DNA from: a virus
DNA: 30,777 bases
IMG/VR virus record: IMGVR_UViG_3300046000_004551
Location: 1 to 30,777 of that record
Strand: one strand, 5' to 3'
Shown here: positions 14,280 to 22,872 of the stretch, in pieces
Layout of the letters: the number at the start of each line of letters is the position of its first letter
How positions within the stretch are numbered: the first letter of the stretch is position 1
The notes under the pieces: model-generated
Seen by the model: the letters and a program-made list of their open reading frames with translations, nothing else
The model's database searches: none
What the model was told of the DNA's origin: nothing
Translations under genes and position numbers: made by a program

Positions 14280-17200
14280 TAGGTCATCGCCCCTTTCACA
14301 CCGTCACGGAAGGAACCTGGCCGACTCATGGCTGACAGCACTACGTCGAGAATCATCTTTTCACCGTCAAAACGCGCACCGCCCTGTTGTTGGGCACTTA
14401 CCGGAGTGCCCGATTGGTTGATTACGTTGATCTGCACATTCCCTGCCCCGCCCTTCATGGTTACGGGGATGGTCTTGCCATCGGGTAGCGGCACATAGGC
14501 TTCGTTCATGCGACCCTCACCGAACATCGCCATCTGAGGGCTGTTGGCAATACCACCGGACGAATACATGTTCAGAGGCATTCTGCCGGCACTGGTCATA
14601 ATCCCGCCGTTAGCAAAGCCAGCAGGCATTGGGAACATGCTGTTCATCATGTCGAGACTTCCTGCTGAAGCTGCTGCCGAAACAGTTGGGCCTGCCCCGC
14701 CCCCACCTAGCACGGCTTTTCCGATAGTCCCTAGTAGACCGGACAGCGGAGCGGCCAGGCTTTGACGAAGCTGAATGCGAAGAATGTCGGCAAGGATGCT
14801 TTCGACAAGAGACTTGAATTCGAACTTGCCGGTCTTGGCAAAGTTGACGATTGCCTCAACACCATCGTTCGCCCATTTCGCAGTCGCATCACCCATCGCC
14901 TTGGCAGAATCTTTCCAATCCTCCGCCATCTTTTCCATTGGCGTTCTCATGTTCAGACGGTGCTGCTCGGCCATTTGCTCACGCTTTACCTGCGCTTGAG
15001 CCTGCAATGCAGTGATTTCTACGTCTTTTGAACCTTCCTTGTTGTATTGCTGAAGGCTGCGGATCTTTCCTTGAATTTCTTCGTCAGACTTCTTTACCGC
15101 ATTTGCAAAGGCGAGTTCTTTTTGTTGAGCTTCAGTGCCAATGAAATTGCCGATCATCAACTCGGCGTTCTGTTCCATCAACGACTTGGTAAAGTTCTGA
15201 ACGTTGATCGTGGCTTGGGTCAGAAGTGCAGTATTTGCAAGTTCATCAAACTTCATCGCCTTCTTAGCTTCGTCACTCAGGCCAGAACCTAATGCGGCGT
15301 AAGCGCCCGCCAGTGAACGAAGGTTGCTGGCTTGTTCTGGCAGGTTCGAATTCAGACGTTCGCTGGACTCACCAAGTTCTAAATCAAGGTCGGCTTGGTC
15401 TTTTGTTAGGATATTGATTGCACGTTTTTGCTCTGCAATCTCCATCAATTTAGTTTGTGCAGTGATTAGCTTTTGGGCGCGAGCATCATCTTCGCCAGGT
15501 GTAGTCGCCTTGCCGTGCTTATCCTCGTCATCCCATTTCTTAGCGGCGATCTCTGCATAAATATCTTGAGCAATCGCATTACGCTTTGCCGCGAAGGTGT
15601 TCACGCCCTCTTGAACGTTGTCCAGGAGCCTCTGAGCCTTGGCAACTTCACCCTCTGCAAGTAGGACTGCCTTGGTCAGAGGGTCTTTAGCCTCAAGCTC
15701 ACCACGCGAAGCTGCCGTCCCTTTTCCCTTACCTTTGCCGGCACTAAAGTCGGTGGTGCCGAGAAGTGAATTTGCGTCCTTGCTGTTAATAAGTTCACGG
15801 CCAAAGATAGCGGTAAGCTCGCGCTCTCTTGCCGTGGCAATCGCAATTTCTTTTGCCGCAGAAGCACTTATAACGCCGTCGTTCGCTCTTGCTGTTTCCC
15901 GTGCATCGGAGCGCAATGTCGCAAGTTGCTGGCGCGACTCAAGCATGTTCTTTCTGGCATTTTCGAACTGAGCGACGATAGTGGCCTTGTCACTGCCGAC
16001 AACCTTTTCACGAATCTCTTTTTCGATTCGCTCAATTTCGGCAGGACTCTTGGCATCAGCAATTCTTCTTTTTCTTTCTTCTTCATGAAGAACGCGCTGC
16101 GCCTCATACCCTTTAACGATTTCGCGGTTTTGCTTGTCGGTCGATTCTTGGATGGAAGTTACCGCACGTTCCGCTGCGGTTTTGATTACCGTCCCTTGAA
16201 TCTTGTCCCTGTCAGCCTCTAGCTTTTGAATATTGGCAAGACTTGCTGCAATATCAGCTTCAACATCCTTGATCTTGTTGGCGCGACCGGTGCCATCTTT
16301 TGCAGGCGAACCCTTGGATAAACGATCAAGACTTTCTCTGTCCGTTTTTAGTTTTTTATTCTGTCTTTCGATTGCGCTATTTAGCGCATCCAGGTCGCCC
16401 TGATCGCCCGTGCCTTCAGTCGCATTTCTGGTCGCTTTCTTTATTGCATTTTCGGCACTGTTCCCCCACAAGTCCCATGCGATAGCGCCCAAACTGAGAG
16501 CGGTTAAAATGATACCTAGCGGCCCTGTTAGAAGGCTCATTCCTATACTTGTAGTTCTTGCGACTGTTGCTGCTCTTGCAAGGGCTGCGGCTTCGGCATT
16601 AATCAGCGCGATTCTTTCGCGGATCATGTTTGCTTGTGCAAGGTGATGCAGGCGTGATGCGTTGGTTACAAACTGACCTGTAGCATTTCGTCTAGCCGCA
16701 TACAACTGTTCTTGAACGGCTGCTTCTCCTTCAAGAACCATTCTTTGACGTGTCAGAGTTTGATGAACTAATGCGCTTTTTAGATACGCCGCCTCAACTG
16801 TAGCTGCTTGAGCCTTTGTTGATGCCGCCCATGTTGCACCAAGAACCTTCATGCCATTAAAGGTTGCGGCAATAATTGTGAAGATTTTATTGGCACCCCA
16901 TACTGCAAGGATCGCAGTAGCGACTGCACCTATCTCTGTTTTAAATTCGTAAAGACCTTTAACAACGTCGGCAGTTAATGTGACAATCGTTGTGAGGGCG
17001 CGACCAAGCTCAACCGCCGCTGCGCGTCCTGTATCACTATCAAGCGCCTGGTTTACATCGGTTACGATTTTCTTCATAGCGTTGGCAAATCCTGCCGTCG
17101 CTACTTGGTTTTCGAACAGTGCGAATTGAGTTTTTAGTCGGGCCATTGCGCCGACCCAGGTATCCATCATCTCTTGGGCTGAACCGGCATTTCTTGCTTG

Positions 17201-17920
17201 CATCACAAGGGCGAATCTACGCAGGGCGCCATCTGATTTCACTTCGCCCTTGGAGATATGTTCAACCAATTTACCCATCGACAAGCCCATGCTGTCTGCC
17301 ATCATTCTCATGGCATTAGGCACAGCTTCGCCCAACTGCTGACGAAGTTCTTCCATGCTGATTACGCCCTTACCTGCCATCTGCTGAATAGCTACAGATG
17401 CGCGGTGCAGGGTTTCAGAAGTCCCGCCGAAGCGAGCAACTGAGTCGATCAGAGCCTTGAATGATCCGTCCATTGGATCAAGGCCGGCAGACTTCATCTT
17501 CACAAACGAATCAGAAAGCGCCTTAACATCGAACGGCGCGTTCAGTGAGGTCTGGATAATGAACTTGGTGTTTGATAGAGCTTCGGCCTTGCGTGTCGCG
17601 TCGTCCGTAGCTTTGCTCAAGCCTTCCATCAGCTTTGTCATCCGTTCCAGTTCGCCACTGGTTTTCAGGATGTGCTGTGGGAGTTGCAGGAATACGTTGT
17701 AGAAGTCCAGAATGGCAAAACGCGCCATACCAAAGAATTGGACAGCATGACGAAAACTGGTCGTCATACTGGTCATGTGCTTTTCAAGGCGTTGCACAGA
17801 CTGCCCTGTGCGATCTGCACGGGATTGGAACGCTGATAGTTCTCTGGCGGCATTTTTGACACGAACCGTATAGTCCCTGTCATCAAAGCTCAGAGTGATT
17901 CTGATATCGCCGTCAGCCAT
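14279..17920 (-). CDS. Tape measure protein
   Basis: 1213 residues, the second largest gene, as expected of a tape measure. Residues about 80-250 match the tape-measure N-terminal domain (NAPFDVKALSDSFVKMKSAG, MAGKGVISMEELRQQLGEA). A hydrophobic segment lies near residues 465-490 (LLTGPLGIILTALSLGAIAW). Long charged helical stretches run from about 500 to 1000. The C-terminus has the usual Gly-rich signature (MFPMPAGFANGGIMTSAG, MFGEGRMNEAYVPLPDGKT). It sets tail length during assembly and is ejected ahead of DNA. AAGGA lies 11 nt before the ATG. At about 1.5 Angstrom per residue its length predicts a tail near 180 nm; this is a rule of thumb, not a measurement. Confidence 0.95.
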   Translation of the reverse strand: MADGDIRITLSFDDRDYTVRVKNAARELSAFQSRADRTGQSVQRLEKHMTSMTTSFRHAVQFFGMARFAILDFYNVFLQLPQHILKTSGELERMTKLMEGLSKATDDATRKAEALSNTKFIIQTSLNAPFDVKALSDSFVKMKSAGLDPMDGSFKALIDSVARFGGTSETLHRASVAIQQMAGKGVISMEELRQQLGEAVPNAMRMMADSMGLSMGKLVEHISKGEVKSDGALRRFALVMQARNAGSAQEMMDTWVGAMARLKTQFALFENQVATAGFANAMKKIVTDVNQALDSDTGRAAAVELGRALTTIVTLTADVVKGLYEFKTEIGAVATAILAVWGANKIFTIIAATFNGMKVLGATWAASTKAQAATVEAAYLKSALVHQTLTRQRMVLEGEAAVQEQLYAARRNATGQFVTNASRLHHLAQANMIRERIALINAEAAALARAATVARTTSIGMSLLTGPLGIILTALSLGAIAWDLWGNSAENAIKKATRNATEGTGDQGDLDALNSAIERQNKKLKTDRESLDRLSKGSPAKDGTGRANKIKDVEADIAASLANIQKLEADRDKIQGTVIKTAAERAVTSIQESTDKQNREIVKGYEAQRVLHEEERKRRIADAKSPAEIERIEKEIREKVVGSDKATIVAQFENARKNMLESRQQLATLRSDARETARANDGVISASAAKEIAIATARERELTAIFGRELINSKDANSLLGTTDFSAGKGKGKGTAASRGELEAKDPLTKAVLLAEGEVAKAQRLLDNVQEGVNTFAAKRNAIAQDIYAEIAAKKWDDEDKHGKATTPGEDDARAQKLITAQTKLMEIAEQKRAINILTKDQADLDLELGESSERLNSNLPEQASNLRSLAGAYAALGSGLSDEAKKAMKFDELANTALLTQATINVQNFTKSLMEQNAELMIGNFIGTEAQQKELAFANAVKKSDEEIQGKIRSLQQYNKEGSKDVEITALQAQAQVKREQMAEQHRLNMRTPMEKMAEDWKDSAKAMGDATAKWANDGVEAIVNFAKTGKFEFKSLVESILADILRIQLRQSLAAPLSGLLGTIGKAVLGGGGAGPTVSAAASAGSLDMMNSMFPMPAGFANGGIMTSAGRMPLNMYSSGGIANSPQMAMFGEGRMNEAYVPLPDGKTIPVTMKGGAGNVQINVINQSGTPVSAQQQGGARFDGEKMILDVVLSAMSRPGSFRDGVKGAMT

Positions 17921-17937
17921 TTAGAGCAGTCCTTGAA

Positions 17938-18186
17938 TCATAGTAGGGTTCTTAGTGCTTCAAATCCGGCATGGTCACGTTCAGCCGAAATCATTTTGGA
18001 TTCAGTAATTACCTCGCCCATTTCAAGAGCCAGGTGTTCCCGATATTTGGTCATCCCCTCTGTAGATTGAACGTTCGCGTGAACGCTCAGAGTCCGCATA
18101 TCCTGTTCAGCACGGACACGGTTGATGGTGTAGTTCAAGAACCAAAACGTAGTGATCGGAAGATCCATTACCTCCCGATAAGACAT
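17938..18186 (-). CDS. T: T extension of the tail assembly chaperone (distal frame)
   Basis: The frame is open upstream of the ATG at 18186 as far as 18249, where it meets the slippery site at the end of the G frame. The 21 codons before the ATG encode VEAIEAIDFGFTFCRVSHFYG, so the natural product is most likely the frameshifted G-T fusion and not an independent protein. The 82 residues (MSYREVMDLPITTFWFLNY and on) match the T domains of other tail chaperones, which bind the tape measure. Independent initiation at 18186 cannot be excluded: GGAG occurs in the preceding codons only at poor spacing. Confidence 0.8.
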   Translation of the reverse strand: MSYREVMDLPITTFWFLNYTINRVRAEQDMRTLSVHANVQSTEGMTKYREHLALEMGEVITESKMISAERDHAGFEALRTLL

Positions 18187-18572
18187 GCCATAAAAGTGAC
18201 TAACTCGGCAGAACGTAAAGCCGAAGTCAATCGCTTCAATGGCCTCTACTTTTTTTCTTCACCTTCAGGGGTTACCTTGACGCTTGGAGATTCGTCCAGT
18301 TCACCTTGAACGAAGCGAACGATAATCAGCAGCTTGTCCAGGCTCAGTGCGGTCAGGGTGTTGCGTTCAATGCTCGGAATTGATCGCATAATCATGCTGA
18401 CCGTGGCTTCCATCTGAACGCCTTGGTTCTTCTCGTCCTTCAGACGTTCAGCTTCCTTGGTTGTGGCGATGAAGTTCTCCACAGTCAGGTCGTCAATTGG
18501 ATACTCTTTGCCACTGAGCGTAAGAATGCGATTGGGTGCAGCGATTGCATCGATATTGAGAACTTTTGCCAC
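17938..18572 (-). CDS. GT: G-T frameshift fusion, tail assembly chaperone
   Basis: The predicted product of programmed -1 frameshifting. At the end of the G frame the minus strand reads GAA GAA AAA AAG TAG. The heptamer A AAA AAG (18255-18249) is a canonical slippery sequence. A -1 slip avoids the TAG and continues GTA GAG GCC ATT in the T frame to the stop at 17938. The product has 108 G residues plus 103 T residues, about 211 in all. In lambda and many siphoviruses G and GT act together to load the tube protein along the tape measure. Position between tube and tape measure genes agrees. Confidence 0.85.
18246..18572 (-). CDS. G: Tail assembly chaperone, G product
   Basis: 108 residues, GTG start at 18572-18570 with AAGGAG 8 nt upstream. 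The sequence (LTLSGKEYPIDDLTVENFI, then a helical SLDKLLIIVRFVQGEL) is of the tail-chaperone type that directs tube polymerisation. The C-terminus is charged (VTPEGEEKK) and carries the A AAA AAG slippery heptamer on its last codons. The gene follows the major tail protein after a 94-nt gap with a palindromic site and a GC-rich hairpin. Confidence 0.85.
   Translation of the reverse strand: MAKVLNIDAIAAPNRILTLSGKEYPIDDLTVENFIATTKEAERLKDEKNQGVQMEATVSMIMRSIPSIERNTLTALSLDKLLIIVRFVQGELDESPSVKVTPEGEEKK
18249..18255 (-). promoter_or_regulatory. Programmed -1 ribosomal frameshift site, A AAA AAG
   Basis: The heptamer is in the correct phase for X XXY YYZ slippage, directly before the G stop codon TAG (18248-18246). 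The -1 frame is open from here to 17938. I see no obvious downstream pseudoknot. Confidence 0.85.
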
Positions 18573-18595
18573 GTTTCCATCTCCTTAAAGTCATT

Positions 18596-18613
18596 CCCCG
18601 CCAGGAGGCGGGG
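18596..18613 (-). other. GC-rich hairpin between tail tube and chaperone genes
   Basis: CCCCGCC (18596-18602), loop AGGA, GGCGGGG (18607-18613): a perfect 7-bp GC stem. On the minus-strand transcript it is followed by AATGACTTT, so there is no proper U tract. It may stabilise the 3' end of tube mRNA, slow transcription, or be a weak terminator that lowers expression of the chaperone. Confidence 0.5.
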
Positions 18614-18644
18614 ATATGAGTTTGCTAATCTTGAATCCCCTACT

Positions 18645-18660
18645 ACGTCACAGGTGACTT
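18645..18660. repeat. Palindromic site, copy 6
   Basis: ACGTCA CAGG TGACTT, in the gap between the tail tube gene and the G gene. I find no clear promoter hexamers beside it. Confidence 0.65.
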
Positions 18661-18666
18661 ACTGCA

Positions 18667-19530
18667 TTACACCGCAGTCGGATCGCCTACTGAATACAGC
18701 TTGCCGGTAGTTGAGTTCGGGTATCCGGTGAATTCGACGTTGTAGATACGTTCATCTTCCAGCTTGTAGGCGAAATTCAGAGCGCCGGCAGTAGCTGCAA
18801 GAGGGATGATGAAGTCGTCTGACTTGTCTGAAGCCAGCTTGTTGGTTGGGTGCAGACGCAGTTCCTTGGCGATCAGCAACAGATCGGTGCCAACGCTGTT
18901 GGTAACGTCAACACGCTTTTTGGTTGCATCGGCGCCAGAAGCAAACGCTGTAGCGGCAGTGGCCCAGGTTCCAAGTGTTGAAGTTGTGTAGCTGTTTCCT
19001 TCGACACCCTTGATATCGGCAGTCAACGTCAGAACCGTGGCGCTCGATGTAGCCGTAAGCAGAGCCAGGTTGATATCGGTCGATGCGTTAATCATGGCAG
19101 AAAGGCTTGCCAGTGATACCGTCAGGGAAGCACCAAGGTTGAATTCGTTGTTCGCCGCGATAGCTGTTGGGCTGGTCTTGGCGGTAACGGTTGTGCCGTT
19201 GATGATAAGGGTCTGACCGTTCGTGCAGTTGGTGCCACCACTCGGGGTGTATGTCGCAACCGCAGCAACGCCACCGGTGGAGATCAGCGTGGCACCAGGC
19301 ATGATGCGAACCATGTTTTCCAGGGTTGTCTCGGCCATCGGAACCTTCGCCATCACGTCACGACCGATGATGGTTTGGCTGATCGCGCTCTTGCCAAACT
19401 GATCGACGTTCACTTCATGCGTTTCGGTTTGAACAGTGACTTCAACGCCACCTTGGGTGTATCCCAGGTCAACGCCATCGAAGAAAACTTGGCAAACACC
19501 AAGTTTCACATTGCGGGTATCTGAAGCCAT
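18667..19530 (-). CDS. Major tail (tube) protein
   Basis: 287 residues. The N-terminus (VKLGVCQVFFDGVDLGYTQG, then GVEVTVQTETHEVNVDQFG) is a typical tail tube beta-sandwich start. Residues about 95-205 (TYTPSGGTNCTNGQTLIIN, DIKGVEGNSYTT, ATAFASGA) look like an inserted Ser/Thr/Ala-rich beta domain. Tube folding resumes with the C-terminal KLEDERIYNVEFTGYPN. So the tube surface probably carries an extra domain. AAAGGA is upstream of the ATG at 19530. It precedes the G/T chaperone genes, as in lambda. Confidence 0.9.
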   Translation of the reverse strand: MASDTRNVKLGVCQVFFDGVDLGYTQGGVEVTVQTETHEVNVDQFGKSAISQTIIGRDVMAKVPMAETTLENMVRIMPGATLISTGGVAAVATYTPSGGTNCTNGQTLIINGTTVTAKTSPTAIAANNEFNLGASLTVSLASLSAMINASTDINLALLTATSSATVLTLTADIKGVEGNSYTTSTLGTWATAATAFASGADATKKRVDVTNSVGTDLLLIAKELRLHPTNKLASDKSDDFIIPLAATAGALNFAYKLEDERIYNVEFTGYPNSTTGKLYSVGDPTAV

Positions 19531-19567
19531 TTGAGTTCCTTTTTGCGGTTAAAGCACAACGTAAGAT

Positions 19568-19583
19568 AAGTCAGTAATGACGT
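19568..19583. repeat. Palindromic site, copy 7
   Basis: AAGTCA GTAA TGACGT; the left half is perfect and the right has one mismatch. It lies between the tail terminator gene and the tail tube gene, 4 nt past the terminator-gene stop. Confidence 0.65.
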
Positions 19584-19586
19584 ATC

Positions 19587-19970
19587 CTACACGATATTGT
19601 AAGCAACGTCAATTTGAGTTACGAACTCCGTGATGTTGCCGGGAGACAGCGGATAGGAGAATGGCAGGCTTCGGGGTCGCATATTGTGAATATCCATGTT
19701 CCCGTAGATTGCCCGTGTGTTGATGGTCAGGGCCAGGATCGCCGCCTCTATAAGGGCTTCCCCGTCCTGAAACTTGACTGCCCGAACGATTAGCTGGAAG
19801 TCGGTCTTGTGAAATCCTGGCAGGTAATGGTTGATCTTGGTGCCGGAAAACCCGTCACGAAGCAGAATACCCTCCTTCACGTCACCCGGCATGAAGTTGA
19901 TGAAGATGTTTCTTTTGATGGTTCCAACCCCGGCATCTTCAAGAATCTGCGCTACTGAATCGAGTTTCAT
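19587..19970 (-). CDS. Tail terminator protein (minor capsid 3/gpU-like)
   Basis: 127 residues. The pattern GILLRDGFSGTKINHYLPGF followed by TDFQLIVRAVKFQDGEAL is characteristic of the small proteins annotated as phage minor capsid protein 3 or tail completion protein. The tail terminator caps the tube and joins it to the head connector. It overlaps the upstream HK97-gp10-like gene by 4 nt (ATGA) and precedes the tube gene, the usual order. Confidence 0.75.
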   Translation of the reverse strand: MKLDSVAQILEDAGVGTIKRNIFINFMPGDVKEGILLRDGFSGTKINHYLPGFHKTDFQLIVRAVKFQDGEALIEAAILALTINTRAIYGNMDIHNMRPRSLPFSYPLSPGNITEFVTQIDVAYNIV

Positions 19971-20422
19971 CGTCTTTTCTTCCCTACGTTATTGGCAATC
20001 TGCTGTGCTTTCAAGTAGATAGCCGCCTTATGTTCCAGAACCGCCCGTTGCATGAATCGTCCACCAATCTGTCCACCGGATACCTTTTTCGATAAGTCAC
20101 CGAGCTTGTAGCCGCCAGATCCAAATGGCTTAAGAGCGACGTTCAAGATCGCCCCGTAATACATGACAGACTTGCCGAGTTCGTCGGTAGCGTTCGGGTC
20201 AATATCCACCACAACCTCGGTTCGCCCATTCTCGCCCCTCTGCGGGTTGGCCCTGATCGCCTCCCGTAGATCACCATGCTCGATAGGCGCCATCTCTTTT
20301 GCAGTATCGGCAATCAGTTCGGCGCTTTGCTCAAGATGACGCGCCATGTTCTTGACCGTGCGTTCGCCGGTCTGCTGAAGCATGATAATGGTGTCTCTGA
20401 CCCCTATGGTAACGAGCTTCAT
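19967..20422 (-). CDS. HK97 gp10-like head-tail connector/neck protein
   Basis: I chose the ATG at 20422-20420, which gives a 4-nt ATGA overlap with the upstream gene; a start at 20443 would give a 25-nt overlap. The product is 151 residues. It has the helical then beta pattern of HK97-gp10-like proteins: ARHLEQSAELIADTAKEMAP, IEHGDLREAI, then VVVDIDPN, YYGAILNVALKPFG, and a C-terminal ALEHKA-type helix (RAVLEHKAAIYLKAQQI). The ribosome site is weak, consistent with coupling. Confidence 0.75.
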   Translation of the reverse strand: MKLVTIGVRDTIIMLQQTGERTVKNMARHLEQSAELIADTAKEMAPIEHGDLREAIRANPQRGENGRTEVVVDIDPNATDELGKSVMYYGAILNVALKPFGSGGYKLGDLSKKVSGGQIGGRFMQRAVLEHKAAIYLKAQQIANNVGKKRR

Positions 20423-20757
20423 ACCCAAATCTCGAAGCCACATTCCAGATGATCGAGCATTCCTGAAGCGGTATATTGTTGGCGGATTGACTTGGTTTTC
20501 AGTTCCAGGCCACCAATAACGACCTTATCATCGATCTTGATAACGCTTTTTGGCATCATGAGTAGGGTCGATACGGCCAGGCGTTCGTCGGCATACGCCC
20601 GTGAAGCCTGCTGGTCGGCACGAACGCTTGTGTGCTGCTCAATAGCTTGGAGCTTAACGATAGCGCATTTTTCTGTAACAAACAGATCAAAGCGTTGTTG
20701 ACCATATTCGTCATAGCTGCATTTGGCAGCAATCTGGCATCTGTTAGGGAAGATCAT
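20419..20757 (-). CDS. Probable head closure/head-tail connector protein
   Basis: 112 residues, mostly beta, starting CQIAAKCSYDEYGQQRFDL and ending MLDHLECGFEIWV. It has no strong family motif that I can name with certainty. Its size, beta-rich composition and its position between the minor head gene and the HK97-gp10-like gene fit a head-closure (stopper) protein. It abuts the upstream gene exactly (20757/20758). Confidence 0.55.
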   Translation of the reverse strand: MIFPNRCQIAAKCSYDEYGQQRFDLFVTEKCAIVKLQAIEQHTSVRADQQASRAYADERLAVSTLLMMPKSVIKIDDKVVIGGLELKTKSIRQQYTASGMLDHLECGFEIWV

Positions 20758-21501
20758 TTAAATACCCACGGAAGCACTGCTGTTGGGATGATAAATTTCA
20801 TCCTGAATATCGACGTATTTGGGATAACCTGCGGTTTCCCCGCTGATACTGAATCGTAGACCGTGGTTATCGTGCCCAGGATCGCTGTAGACGACTTCCG
20901 CGAGGTCTGAACCGACCGACACCCTCCCAAACAGGAAGGACTCAACGTAGACCTTCAGAAGAAAGTGTCGAGCAAGGGTGCGGACATAGACTGAGCTACT
21001 CCACTGACGACCCGATCGGTCAGCTTGCAGGAACTTCAGATCATTGATCTTGCCCCGGCGAGCCTGAATCAGGGCGCCGACGTTCGACTTCCCCCGCATG
21101 GTCTGAATGCCGACCTGTAGGGCGATTCGGTGCAGGGCTTTCATGACCGTGGCGCTATCTCGGAATTGCATCCCGATAATCTCGCTGAACATCAGGTGAT
21201 GTTCTTCCTGAATCATGTCGTCCAGATGGGTGCGTTTTTCGCTATCTAACTTGGCCTTGGCAGCATCCAGGGCATTGTTCGTCAGAATTAAGGTCGAGTT
21301 CTTCAGGGCAGTCGATGCCGTAGAGATGAAGTTCACGGTCGCATCATGGAGCTTCTGCTCAAGCAGACGCCTCGCAGCCGGCGAGGTTGGCGTGCTTGTA
21401 TCGGTGATCCTGGCGAAATTGGCTACATGGGATGAAAGCATGAAGTCATATTCACGCATCACCCCTTCCGCCATAGCGTCGAGGCGACTGTTCAGATCCA
21501 T
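20758..21501 (-). CDS. Putative minor head/head morphogenesis protein
   Basis: 247 residues. About residues 1-150 are helical (RRLLEQKLHDATVNFIST, KLDSEKRTHLDDMIQEEHHL). The C-terminal part reads VYSDPGHDNHGLRFSISG, YPKYVDIQ, EIYHPNSS. This recalls the end of minor capsid 2/MuF-type proteins, where a Gly-His-rich region is followed by HPNCRH, but here the Cys/His positions are replaced (HPNSSAS). So it may be a MuF relative that has lost the conserved end, or an unrelated protein. It lies among the head completion genes. Confidence 0.5.
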   Translation of the reverse strand: MDLNSRLDAMAEGVMREYDFMLSSHVANFARITDTSTPTSPAARRLLEQKLHDATVNFISTASTALKNSTLILTNNALDAAKAKLDSEKRTHLDDMIQEEHHLMFSEIIGMQFRDSATVMKALHRIALQVGIQTMRGKSNVGALIQARRGKINDLKFLQADRSGRQWSSSVYVRTLARHFLLKVYVESFLFGRVSVGSDLAEVVYSDPGHDNHGLRFSISGETAGYPKYVDIQDEIYHPNSSASVGI

Positions 21502-22325
21502 TACTGGTAGCCTGTTATACCGCCATCAGTGATCGGGCCACCGGCACGACCGATACGGACACGATTGGTTGTATATTTTGCCAAGGTCAGAATTGCTTTG
21601 CGACATACCGGCAGTTCCAGGGCCTTGCGAATCTTGTAGGTTTCTGAGGACTCCCCTACCCGCTTCGTTGTAATCCCGGCACGGCGAATCTCGTCACTCG
21701 GATCACCACCAAGGATGAAATCGGCCTCAAGAATCTGTGCACGACGCAGGCAAACCCTGAATTCTACGGGCAGCGCCAGATATTCAGTTTGCGTCAGACC
21801 AGTAATATCGGAGACACCAAAGCTCGGCTCCACTACATTCTGTAGCGAATCAAATGCGTAGCGGAACCTTATGGGTGCCATATTCAGACGCGCTTGGATA
21901 AGAGCCGTGATGCGCTCTGGTTTTGTTGAGTTTTGCCAGCCTGGGATGCCAGGAATGTCATAGGCTCCCAAAAGGGCTGTGGCGTAGTTCTGAAAGGAGT
22001 TGACCCCTTCTGTAAGCATCTGCTCCGCTTCGATGAAATACTCATGCGAGAGCTTTACGGTGCCTTCGTCGGTGGTCAGAATCAGTTCAATGATCCGTAG
22101 CTGACGGGCTACGCCTGTTGTCAGGACGTTACTTATTCCCGGCACGATCACAAGGGCATTCGCATCGCCGGCAGCAAACCCCACTACCGGAGTCGATGCG
22201 ACCAGGACTGCCTCGGCTTGGTCGATAACGCGATAGCTCGCGGCAGAGGCAACGATCAGATCGCCGTCCGTATCAATTAGTGCAATTTCAGCCGTTACCG
22301 ACTGCCCGCCGAGATATGCCTGCAT
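21501..22325 (-). CDS. Head-tail adaptor protein with an N-terminal beta domain
   Basis: 274 residues. Residues about 1-100 look like an Ig-like beta sandwich (SVTAEIALIDTDGDLIV, IIELILTTDEGTVKLSHEYF). Residues about 100-260 are helical (QARLNMAPIRFRYA, EFRVCLRRAQILEADFIL, YKIRKALELPVCRKAILTLA), as expected of connector adaptors that bind under the portal. AAGGTG lies upstream of the ATG at 22325. Its place just after the capsid region fits. Confidence 0.6.
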   Translation of the reverse strand: MQAYLGGQSVTAEIALIDTDGDLIVASAASYRVIDQAEAVLVASTPVVGFAAGDANALVIVPGISNVLTTGVARQLRIIELILTTDEGTVKLSHEYFIEAEQMLTEGVNSFQNYATALLGAYDIPGIPGWQNSTKPERITALIQARLNMAPIRFRYAFDSLQNVVEPSFGVSDITGLTQTEYLALPVEFRVCLRRAQILEADFILGGDPSDEIRRAGITTKRVGESSETYKIRKALELPVCRKAILTLAKYTTNRVRIGRAGGPITDGGITGYQ

Positions 22326-22327
22326 AA

Positions 22328-22807
22328 TTACACCTTGGTTGTTACATCCTGGTTGCCTTGAGTGTCATCTACCGCGACCTTGCCAGAGAGAATCTGGTCG
22401 ATCAGACCTTTGATGCTTGTGCCTTTCAGTCCAAGAGGATCTGAAAGAACTCGAATTCCAGCAATTCCCCTGGCATCTGCCAAGGCTTCCAGCTTCTCAC
22501 GGTTCCAGGCCACCGGTGCTTCGACCTTTGGAGCCTCTGGATTTGCCTTCGCTATTGCTCTTTGCTGATCCGCGACCGTGGTTAGCCTGGTGAACTCAGG
22601 CGGCACCGACATAGGGATGCCAACATCATTCCAATCGACCATATGGCTCATTGGATCTTGACCATCTTCTGTTGTGCAAGGAACTAGCGTTCCCATGCGC
22701 CGGCCATCTAGGGCTGAAACGTCGTCTGTTGACAGTCCATCAACAAATGTCAAAACACCAAATGCCCCCGTAAAGTCGGCATACACACCTGCAAGTTTGA
22801 TCTTCAT
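22328..22807 (-). CDS. Small head protein with a C-terminal SAP/LEM-like motif
   Basis: I chose the ATG at 22807-22805, with AGGAG about 8 nt upstream; a longer in-frame start at 22837 would run through a terminator hairpin. The product is 159 residues. The N-terminal part (MKIKLAGVYADFTGAFG, LSTDDVSALDGRRMGTLVP) is beta-rich. The C-terminus (WNREKLEALADARGIAGIRV, then SIKGLIDQIL) has the short helix-extended-helix look of SAP/LEM-type or Rho-N-type motifs seen in small phage head proteins. The function is unknown; it follows the capsid gene and terminator. Confidence 0.6.
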   Translation of the reverse strand: MKIKLAGVYADFTGAFGVLTFVDGLSTDDVSALDGRRMGTLVPCTTEDGQDPMSHMVDWNDVGIPMSVPPEFTRLTTVADQQRAIAKANPEAPKVEAPVAWNREKLEALADARGIAGIRVLSDPLGLKGTSIKGLIDQILSGKVAVDDTQGNQDVTTKV

Positions 22808-22826
22808 ACATTCTCCTGTAGTAATG

Positions 22827-22857
22827 AAAAAGGGCACGGCTTTTGACCGTGCCCTTT
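22827..22857 (-). terminator. Intrinsic terminator after the major capsid gene
   Basis: An 11-bp stem, AAAGGGCACGG (22829-22839) with CCGTGCCCTTT (22847-22857), and a 7-nt loop. On the minus-strand transcript the stem ends in a UUUUU run. It lies between the capsid stop (22895) and the next start (22807). It would set a steep expression drop after the capsid gene unless read through. Confidence 0.85.
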
Positions 22858-22872
22858 CTGCGGCTTAAGGTT

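Noticed and set aside
20094-20109. AAGTCACCGAGCTTGT as another palindrome copy
   Set aside because: Only the left half matches, and it lies inside the HK97-gp10-like gene; this is expected by chance.
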